64,000 nucleotides of DNA from Pseudarthrobacter sulfonivorans (lineage in GTDB: Bacteria > Actinomycetota > Actinomycetes > Actinomycetales > Micrococcaceae). The stretch lies in assembly GCF_001484605.1 (NCBI RefSeq), contig NZ_CP013747.1, positions 3,534,001 to 3,598,000 of the forward strand, in the 5' to 3' direction. The notes beneath the pieces are model-generated. The model made no database searches and was not told the origin of the DNA. It saw only the letters and a program-made list of their open reading frames with translations. The stretch's first letter is position 1; the number at the start of each line of letters is the position of its first letter. Position numbers and translations under genes: made by a program. Of the stretch, positions 58,467 through 64,000 are shown piece after piece.

Positions 58467-59489
58467 ATGACGACGACAATGCAAGCAGCAGTAGTAACCG
58501 AGTTCGGCAAGGATCTTCAGATCCAGACCCTCCCCATTCCCACCCCGGGCCGGGGTGAGGCGCTGGTCAAGGTCATCACCACCGGCGTCTGCCACACAGA
58601 CCTCCACGCGGCTGAGGGCGACTGGCCGGTCAAGCCGACACCGCCGTTCATCCCCGGCCACGAAGGTGTAGGCGAAGTGGTTGCCCTGGGCGAAGGTGTC
58701 ACCGACCTCGCCGTCGGCGACCTCGTCGGCAACGCCTGGCTCTGGTCCGCCTGCGGCGACTGCCAGTACTGCCGCACCGGCTGGGAGACACTCTGCGAGG
58801 TACAGAAGAACGCCGGCTACAGTGTGGACGGCTCCTTCGGGGAGTACATGCTCGTGGACACGCGCTTTGCCGCACGCATCCCGGCGGGCTCGGACCCCGT
58901 TGAAGTCGCACCGGTGCTTTGCGCCGGCGTCACGGTCTACAAAGGCCTGAAGATGACCGAAGCCAGGCCCGGACAGTGGGTCACCATCTCCGGTATCGGC
59001 GGACTGGGGCACATTGCCGTCCAGTACGCGGTTGCCATGGGACTGCGGGTTGCTGCCGTGGACATCGCGGACGACAAACTCGCCCTGGCCAAGAAGCACG
59101 GCGCCGAGCTCACCATCAACGCGCTGCACGAAGATCCCGTCGAAGTCATCCAACGTGAAACCGGAGGTTGCCATGGAGTCCTGGTCACCGCAGTACACCC
59201 GTCTGCTTTTGGCCAGGCGATCGGCATGGCCCGCCGGGGCGGGACGATTGTGTTCAACGGCCTGCCGCCGGGCGACTTCCCAGCACCGATCTTCGAGATT
59301 GTGCTCAAGGGCCTGACCGTCCGCGGCTCGATCGTGGGGACCCGGCAGGACCTGGAGGAAGCCCTCGAGTTCTACGCCGAGGGCAAGATCCACCCCACGG
59401 TCTCCACCCGGGAACTCTCCGAGGTCAACGCCGTTCTTGACGAGATGAAACACGCCAAGATCGACGGCCGCGTTGTTATCAAGTACTGA
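58467..59489 (+). CDS. adhP: Zinc-dependent alcohol dehydrogenase
   Basis: This 340-residue medium-chain enzyme converts ethanol to acetaldehyde, or the reverse. Catalytic zinc ligands are C42, H65-E66 and a Cys near residue 152 (VLCAGVTVYKG). The structural zinc is bound by C96, C99, C102 and C110. The NAD fold has SGIGGLGHIAVQYA. These patterns match the AdhP/AdhA class. Its product is the substrate of ExaC encoded just upstream. The stop codon overlaps the start of the DUF779 gene by one base. Confidence 0.92.
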   Translation: MTTTMQAAVVTEFGKDLQIQTLPIPTPGRGEALVKVITTGVCHTDLHAAEGDWPVKPTPPFIPGHEGVGEVVALGEGVTDLAVGDLVGNAWLWSACGDCQYCRTGWETLCEVQKNAGYSVDGSFGEYMLVDTRFAARIPAGSDPVEVAPVLCAGVTVYKGLKMTEARPGQWVTISGIGGLGHIAVQYAVAMGLRVAAVDIADDKLALAKKHGAELTINALHEDPVEVIQRETGGCHGVLVTAVHPSAFGQAIGMARRGGTIVFNGLPPGDFPAPIFEIVLKGLTVRGSIVGTRQDLEEALEFYAEGKIHPTVSTRELSEVNAVLDEMKHAKIDGRVVIKY

Positions 59490-59896
59490 TGATGGAGGCG
59501 AGGCTTGACGCGGCGGTGACGCTGCCCGGGGAGGACATCTCCCGCGTGGCTCTCACCGCCGAGGCCCTGGGACTGCTCAGGAAGTTGTGGGGGCAGCACG
59601 GGCCCCTGATGTTCCACCAGTCCGGCGGCTGCTGCGACGGGTCCTCGCCTATGTGTTATCCGGCCGGGGAGTTCATCACCGCGGAAGCGGACGTCCTCCT
59701 GGGGCTGTTCGACATCGCCGACGGCCTGGAGCCGCAGCCCCTCGAGTTCTGGATGTCCAGGGAGCAGTTCAACTACTGGAGCCACACCCATCTGACCGTG
59801 GACGTGGTCCAGGGCCGGGGGAGCGGGTTCTCGGTTGAGTCGCCGGAAGGCAAGCGGTTCCTGATCCGGTCAAAGCTGATGGACTGGCCCGGCTAG
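59489..59896 (+). CDS. DUF779 protein of the alcohol/aldehyde dehydrogenase operon
   Basis: This 135-residue protein belongs to DUF779, small Cys-containing proteins that occur beside exaC-type aldehyde dehydrogenases. The signature HQSGGCCDGSSPMCYPAGEF includes three Cys and an early His, a possible metal site. SREQFNYWSHTHLTVDVVQGRGSGFSVESPEG follows. The function is not established. The ATG overlaps the adhP stop; a second in-frame ATG follows immediately. A family B hairpin 16 bases after its stop closes the operon. Confidence 0.87.
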   Translation: MMEARLDAAVTLPGEDISRVALTAEALGLLRKLWGQHGPLMFHQSGGCCDGSSPMCYPAGEFITAEADVLLGLFDIADGLEPQPLEFWMSREQFNYWSHTHLTVDVVQGRGSGFSVESPEGKRFLIRSKLMDWPG

Positions 59897-59911
59897 GCAC
59901 CCGAACCACCT

Positions 59912-59966
59912 GCGCGAACGGACACTTGAGGCCCTCCCGGCGAGGGCCCCAAGTGTCCGTTCGCGC
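59912..59966. terminator. 25-bp hairpin, family B copy 3
   Basis: The arms 59912-59936 and 59942-59966 pair around CCGGC with a single mismatch (A at 59929 against C at 59949, a G-U pair if read from the other strand). The outer part GCGCGAACGGACACTTGAGG is the same as at 55180. It ends the adhP-DUF779 transcript; TTAA follows. Confidence 0.8.
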
Positions 59967-60081
59967 TTAACCGGGGCGGGCGGAAAGTCTCACCATGCGG
60001 GACAGGTGTGAACGTCCATTGGGTGGACGAGTATCGTTGATGGGTCTGTTTCCAACACAAATCAGGATTGTGGATCTCCTT

Positions 60082-61662
60082 ATGAACCTTCTCCGGACCA
60101 AATCCATCGAGCAGTCCATCGCCGACGCCGATGAACCCGGACGCAAGCTCAAGCGGTCGCTCAGCAGCTGGGACCTGATGATCATGGGTGTCGCCGTCGC
60201 TGTCGGCGCCGGCATCTTCTCGGTGGGAGCCAAGGCTGCGGCCAACTTCTCCGGCCCCGCCGTGACGTTGTCCTTTGCCATTGCCGCCGTTACGTGTGCC
60301 CTGGCCATCATGTGCTACGCCGAGTTCGCCACCGCCATTCCGGTCGCCGGGTCGGCCTACGTCTTTACGTACGCCACCATGGGCGAGCTGCTTGCGTGGA
60401 TCATCGGCTGGAACCTGATCCTGGAACTGTTCACCGCCGCGGCAGTGATCGCCAAGTACTGGGGCATCTACCTCAGCAAGGTATTCGCGCTGATGGGGGC
60501 CGACGTGCCGCCGGCACTGTCCCTCGGCGGCGTGGACCTCTACTGGGGCGCCTTCCTGATCGTTGCCGTCTTCACCGTGCTCCTGGTGCTGGGCACCAAG
60601 CTCTCCGCCCGTGTGGGCAACGTCTTCACGCTGATCAAGATCGCCGTGGTGCTGTTTGTTATCGTCGTGGGCTTCACGTACGTGAAGTTCGAGAACTACA
60701 CGCCGTTCGTGCCCGCCGCGGAACCCACCGCCGGTGGCGCCGCGGACGTTATGAAGCAGTCATTCTTCGGCTTCCTCACCGGCGCCGCGCCTGCCCAGTA
60801 CGGCACCCTCGGTATCTTCGCCGGCGCGGCCCTGGTGTTCTTCGCCTTCATCGGCTTTGACGTCGTGGCCACGTCCGCGGAGGAAGTCAAAAACCCGCAG
60901 AAGACCCTGCCGCGCGGCATCTTCGGCGGCCTGGCCGTGGTGACCCTGCTCTACATCCTGGTGTCCCTCGCGCTCACCGGCATGGTGTCCTACACGGACC
61001 TCGCGGCAGCCGAAACGCCCACCCTCACCACCGCGTTCGAGGCCGTCGGCAACACCACCGCGGCCAAGGTCATCGCCTTCGGCTCCCTGATCGGCCTCAC
61101 CACCGTCATCATGGTGCTGCTGATGGGACTGTCCCGCGTGGTGCTGGCCATGAGCCGCGACGGGCTGCTGCCTCGCGCGCTGTCCAAGACCAGCGAAAAA
61201 CGTTCGACGCCGGTCCGCCTCCAGATCATCTGCGGCGCCGCGGTAGCACTTGTGGCCGGCCTGACAAACGTTGACCTGCTGGAGGAAATGATCAACATCG
61301 GCACGCTGTCCGCGTTTGTGGTGGTGAGCCTGGGCATCCTGGTGCTGCGCAAGAAGCGCCCGGACCTGAAGCCGTCCTTCCGCGTCCCGTTCGGCAAGGT
61401 CCTCCCGGTGGTTTCGGCCGTCCTGTGCCTGTACCTGATGACGAACCTCGCGGTGGAGACGTGGATCTTCTTCGCCGGCTGGCTGGTCATCGGCGTCGTG
61501 ATCTACTTCGCCTACGGCCAGCGTCACTCCCGCCTGAACGAAAGGTTCGCCGAAGCCAAGTCCGCCGTGGACGCCACGGAGTCCGGCGCGGATTCCAGCG
61601 CGGACGCCCGCCTTTCCGGCAGTGATGCCGCAGCCCGCGACGAGGCACTCACCCGCCCGTAA
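60082..61662 (+). CDS. APC-family amino-acid permease
   Basis: This 526-residue transporter has 12 hydrophobic segments. The first-helix motif MIMGVAVAVGAGIFSVGAKAAANFSGPAVTLSF with GxGIF is the APC hallmark. SAYVFTYATMGELLAWIIGWNLILE and the helix 6 FFAFIGFDVVATSAEEVKNPQKTLPRGIFG are typical of the cationic amino-acid (CAT/YfnA-like) subgroup. The C-terminal 45 residues are a polar Ser/Ala/Asp-rich tail. The ATG at 60082 was preferred over an open extension of 29 codons. It is monocistronic, flanked by hairpins; substrate and regulation are not visible. Confidence 0.9.
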   Translation: MNLLRTKSIEQSIADADEPGRKLKRSLSSWDLMIMGVAVAVGAGIFSVGAKAAANFSGPAVTLSFAIAAVTCALAIMCYAEFATAIPVAGSAYVFTYATMGELLAWIIGWNLILELFTAAAVIAKYWGIYLSKVFALMGADVPPALSLGGVDLYWGAFLIVAVFTVLLVLGTKLSARVGNVFTLIKIAVVLFVIVVGFTYVKFENYTPFVPAAEPTAGGAADVMKQSFFGFLTGAAPAQYGTLGIFAGAALVFFAFIGFDVVATSAEEVKNPQKTLPRGIFGGLAVVTLLYILVSLALTGMVSYTDLAAAETPTLTTAFEAVGNTTAAKVIAFGSLIGLTTVIMVLLMGLSRVVLAMSRDGLLPRALSKTSEKRSTPVRLQIICGAAVALVAGLTNVDLLEEMINIGTLSAFVVVSLGILVLRKKRPDLKPSFRVPFGKVLPVVSAVLCLYLMTNLAVETWIFFAGWLVIGVVIYFAYGQRHSRLNERFAEAKSAVDATESGADSSADARLSGSDAAARDEALTRP

Positions 61663-61690
61663 GCCCGCGGCCACCTAGGCCTGCAAACAA

Positions 61691-61735
61691 GGCAGAGGCA
61701 CCCGTCCACCCCTTTGGTGGCAGGGTGCCTCTGCC
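61691..61735 (+). terminator. Intrinsic terminator after the APC permease
   Basis: GGCAGAGGCACCC (61691-61703) pairs perfectly with GGGTGCCTCTGCC (61723-61735). CCACC/GGTGG pair inside, and GTTTAA follows. It lies 28 bases after the permease stop. Confidence 0.85.
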
Positions 61736-61749
61736 GTTTAACCCGCCTT

Positions 61750-61810
61750 TTGTGATCTGGCCGATAAGACCTATATAGTCGTGCTTGAAGTTTTCGGGAT
61801 GTCGTCCCGA
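61750..61810 (+). promoter_or_regulatory. Promoter and downstream inverted repeat for the second MHS transporter
   Basis: TTGTGA (61750-61755), an 18-base spacer and TATAGT (61774-61779) form one of the better promoters in the window. Just downstream, TCGGGA (61794-61799) and TCCCGA (61805-61810) are inverted around TGTCG, where a bound repressor would block elongation. Confidence 0.65.
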
Positions 61811-61851
61811 TAATCGGAATGTGCTTCGGCACCAAAGAGAAATGGTGAACT

Positions 61852-63225
61852 GTGGCTGAGAACGATGTTGTTCGCAGTAAATCGGCGGTCCTCGACCCCG
61901 AAGGCAATGAGGTGTCCTCCGGGGCCACCGACAAAGGGCCCGTCCGCAGGGCCGCATGGGCCGGCCTGATCGGCACCGCGCTTGAGCAGTACGACTTTGT
62001 GATCTACGGAACCGCATCGGCGATCATCTTCAACAAGATCTTCTTCCCGAACATCGACCCCGCCATCGGCATCATCGCCGCGTTCGGTGCCTACGCCGTT
62101 GGCTTCGGGGCACGCCCCCTCGGCGGCCTCTTCTTCTCCAAGTACGGTGACCGGCTGGGACGCAAGTGGGTGCTGGTTGCCACGCTCTTCCTGATGGGCA
62201 TCGCCACCTTCGCCATCGGCCTGCTGCCCACCTACGAGCAGGCGGGCATCTGGGCCCCGGTGCTGCTGGTTGCCTGCCGCTTCCTCCAGGGATTCGGCGC
62301 CGGCGCTGAACAGGCGGGCGGCGTGGTCCTGGTGGCGGAAACTGCGCCCAAGGGCAGCCGCGGACGCTATGCCTCGCTCGTCTTCGTTGGTGCCGCCGCC
62401 GGCACCGCGATGGGCGCCGTCGTCTGGATCCTGGTCCAGCTGATGCCCACTGAAGCACTCGAAGCCTACGGCTGGCGGCTTGTGTTCTTCTCGTCGATCT
62501 TCGTCACCATCGCCGCCTACGTGATCCGCCGCAAGCTGAAGGAATCACCGGTCTTTGAGGAAATGAAGGAAGAGATCGCCGGCGCCGTCCGCGCCACCCC
62601 CGTGGCCGACGTCGTCAAGAACGGCCGTGCGGGCCTGTTCCGGGTCTTCTTTATGAACGTGGGCGCCAACGCGCACTCGTACATCTTCCAGGTCTTCCTG
62701 GGCTCCTACCTGATCACGCAGCTCAAGATTGACGCGACGTTCATTCCCAAGGTCCTGCTGGTGGGCGCGCTCTTCGCCTGCGTCTCGGCCTACGCCTTCG
62801 GCACGCTCTCCGACCGCTTCGGCCGCCGCCGGATGTACCTCATCATCACGGCATTCCTGTTTGTCTTCCCCGTCCCGGCCTTCCTGCTGCTGAACACCGG
62901 AAACCTGTTCCTGATCTCGCTGGTGATCGTGCTCGGCTTCATCTTCGCCGCGCAGGGCTCCGTGGGCGTCCAGGCAGCGTACTTCCCCGAGCTCTTCGGC
63001 TCCCGCTACCGCTACGCCGGCGTCGCCCTGGGCCGGGAGTTCTCCTCCGTCTTCGGCGGCGGCATCGCCCCGCTCATCTGCTCGGCGCTGGTCACCGCGT
63101 TCAGCGGCTCCTGGATCCCCGTCGCCCTCTACATGATGGCCATGATGGGCATCAGCCTCGTCACCACCATCAAAGCCCCCGAAACCGTCGATCGTGACCT
63201 GCTCACAGAAGAGGACGCCAAGTAA
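61852..63225 (+). CDS. MHS-family MFS transporter
   Basis: This 457-residue, 12-helix symporter resembles the transporter at 4352 in layout. The loop 2-3 motif is FFSKYGDRLGRKWVL (about residues 95-109). LQGFGAGAEQAGGVVLVAE and the RRKLKESPVFEEM segment after helix 6 place it in the metabolite:H+ symporter group. Start is GTG at 61852. Its stop overlaps the start of a D-2-hydroxyacid dehydrogenase gene by one base, suggesting import and oxidation/reduction of a 2-hydroxy or 2-keto acid. Confidence 0.87.
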   Translation: MAENDVVRSKSAVLDPEGNEVSSGATDKGPVRRAAWAGLIGTALEQYDFVIYGTASAIIFNKIFFPNIDPAIGIIAAFGAYAVGFGARPLGGLFFSKYGDRLGRKWVLVATLFLMGIATFAIGLLPTYEQAGIWAPVLLVACRFLQGFGAGAEQAGGVVLVAETAPKGSRGRYASLVFVGAAAGTAMGAVVWILVQLMPTEALEAYGWRLVFFSSIFVTIAAYVIRRKLKESPVFEEMKEEIAGAVRATPVADVVKNGRAGLFRVFFMNVGANAHSYIFQVFLGSYLITQLKIDATFIPKVLLVGALFACVSAYAFGTLSDRFGRRRMYLIITAFLFVFPVPAFLLLNTGNLFLISLVIVLGFIFAAQGSVGVQAAYFPELFGSRYRYAGVALGREFSSVFGGGIAPLICSALVTAFSGSWIPVALYMMAMMGISLVTTIKAPETVDRDLLTEEDAK

Positions 63226-64000
63226 TGCCAGCCACGCCCACCCGCATTGTCATCACCGACTGCGACCACGACTCCATCGCCATCGAGCAGGCCGTTGCCG
63301 ACGCCGCCGGTGTGGAACTGGTCCTTGCCCAGTGCCGGACCGAGGAGGACGTTATTGCCGCCGCTGCCGGCGCCGACGCCATCGTGGTCCAGTACGCCCC
63401 CATCACGGACCGCGTCCTCGCGGCCCTGCCGCAGCTGAAGGCGATCGGCCGCTACGGCGTGGGCGTGGACACCCTCGACGTCGAGGCGGCCACCGCCCGC
63501 GGCGTCGCCGTCTGCAATGTGCCGGACTACGGCACCGAGGATGTCAGCGACCACGCCATTGCCCTGGCCGTCAGCCTGGCCCGCGGAATCACCCGGCTGG
63601 ACCGCGGCATGCGGCGCGGGGAACACTCGCTGCTCCCCGTCCAGCCCCTGCACCGGATGTCCACCAGGGTGTTCGGCGTGGTGGGCCTGGGACTGATCGG
63701 CGCGGCCACCGCGCGCAAGGCCAAGGGCCTGGGCTACACGGTGATCGGATCTGACCCGCTGGCTGAAATCGGTACGACGACGGCGGATGGAGTCGCCGTC
63801 GTCGGGTTTGAGGAAGTGATTTCCCGCGCTGATGTGGTGTCCCTCCACGTTCCGCTCAACTCCCATACGCATCACTTGATCAACGCCGGCGTGCTCGCGC
63901 AGATGAAACGCGGCGCTGTGCTGGTCAACACTTGCCGCGGGGGAGTGGTGGACACCGCTGCGGTTGCCGACGCCCTGGCCAGCGGCCAGCTCTACGGCGC
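63225..64000 (+). CDS. D-isomer-specific 2-hydroxyacid dehydrogenase (phosphoglycerate-dehydrogenase-like), partial
   Basis: The gene begins at the ATG overlapping the transporter stop (TAATG) and runs off the window end after 258 codons without a stop. Residues about 1-105 are the substrate-binding half, including LKAIGRYGVGVDTLDVEAATARGVAVCNVPDYGTEDVSDHAI. The NAD-binding half has VVGLGLIGAATARKAKGLGYTVIGSDP, then SLHVPLNSHTHHLI and the catalytic Arg in NTCRGGVVDTAAV. The expected Glu and His lie beyond the window. The family includes glyoxylate, hydroxypyruvate and 3-phosphoglycerate dehydrogenases and CtBP-like proteins; the coupled MHS importer suggests catabolism of an imported 2-hydroxy acid. 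Confidence 0.88.
   Translation, partial: MPATPTRIVITDCDHDSIAIEQAVADAAGVELVLAQCRTEEDVIAAAAGADAIVVQYAPITDRVLAALPQLKAIGRYGVGVDTLDVEAATARGVAVCNVPDYGTEDVSDHAIALAVSLARGITRLDRGMRRGEHSLLPVQPLHRMSTRVFGVVGLGLIGAATARKAKGLGYTVIGSDPLAEIGTTTADGVAVVGFEEVISRADVVSLHVPLNSHTHHLINAGVLAQMKRGAVLVNTCRGGVVDTAAVADALASGQLYG

Noticed and set aside
1..64000. tRNA, rRNA, CRISPR, transposase or phage genes
   Set aside because: No intergenic segment showed a tRNA-like cloverleaf, spaced repeats or integrase/transposase coding sequence. The repeats seen are hairpins and short dispersed elements.

Overview
The window is high-GC actinobacterial chromosome. It most resembles an Arthrobacter/Pseudarthrobacter-type Micrococcaceae genome. 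The grounds are menaquinone (not ubiquinone) genes, GTG/TTG starts, frequent leaderless-looking promoters, FprA-type ferredoxin reductases, a DUF559/AbiEi-type protein, and long intergenic hairpins. No rRNA, tRNA, CRISPR array, insertion sequence or prophage was seen. All names come from reading the translated sequence; no database search was possible.

Layout. 1-1.8 kb: a polar amino-acid ABC transporter (minus strand). 2-4.2 kb: isochorismate synthase and a GntR regulator. 4.3-6.7 kb: an MHS-type transporter plus an idonate-dehydrogenase-like enzyme. 6.7-10 kb: late menaquinone genes (menG, a menJ-like reductase, a polyprenyl diphosphate synthase). 10.3-11.2 kb: a frameshifted AbiEi/DUF559 gene between inverted copies of an ~80 bp repeat. 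11.3-12.6 kb: a SUKH-like acidic protein and a TRIC/UPF0126 membrane protein.

12.6-26.3 kb is an assimilatory sulfur island: CbiX chelatase, ferredoxin-dependent sulfite reductase, APS reductase cysH, cysD, cysN, an intruding rtcB, an SsuABC-like transporter, a CysG-type siroheme enzyme and a ferredoxin reductase. Three promoters in it share one spaced motif (GTGACG-N14-GTGA-N6-GTTTC) upstream of promoters whose -10 box ends exactly six bases before the ATG. I read this as a sulfur regulon operator combined with leaderless transcription. A close variant lies upstream of the amino-acid ABC operon at 1.9 kb.

26.3-40.4 kb: small SRPBCC and DUF1206 proteins, an AI-2E-family exporter, a FadR-type regulator with an MFS transporter, a CYTH-CHAD protein, a PucR regulator divergent from a GABA-shunt pair (aminobutyraldehyde dehydrogenase and gabT), RarD and topoisomerase IB.

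40.5-53.6 kb is the most unusual block: nine or ten minus-strand genes combining a complete Pst-type ABC transporter (PstS, PstC, PstA, PstB) with an active-looking sortase, a sortase-fold protein that has lost its catalytic His and Cys, a 925-residue membrane-anchored surface protein, a Ser/Thr/Pro-rich anchored protein and a second PstS-like protein. An 11-bp-spaced tandem GTTCACC element (PHO-box-like) lies upstream. 

53.7-64 kb: a second FprA paralog, a GAF-domain regulator with an acetaldehyde/alcohol dehydrogenase operon (exaC, adhP, DUF779), an APC permease, a second MHS transporter and a D-2-hydroxyacid dehydrogenase cut by the window end. Long perfect hairpins (20-30 bp stems) sit at many gene ends. 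They fall into at least two families whose arms vary with compensatory changes.
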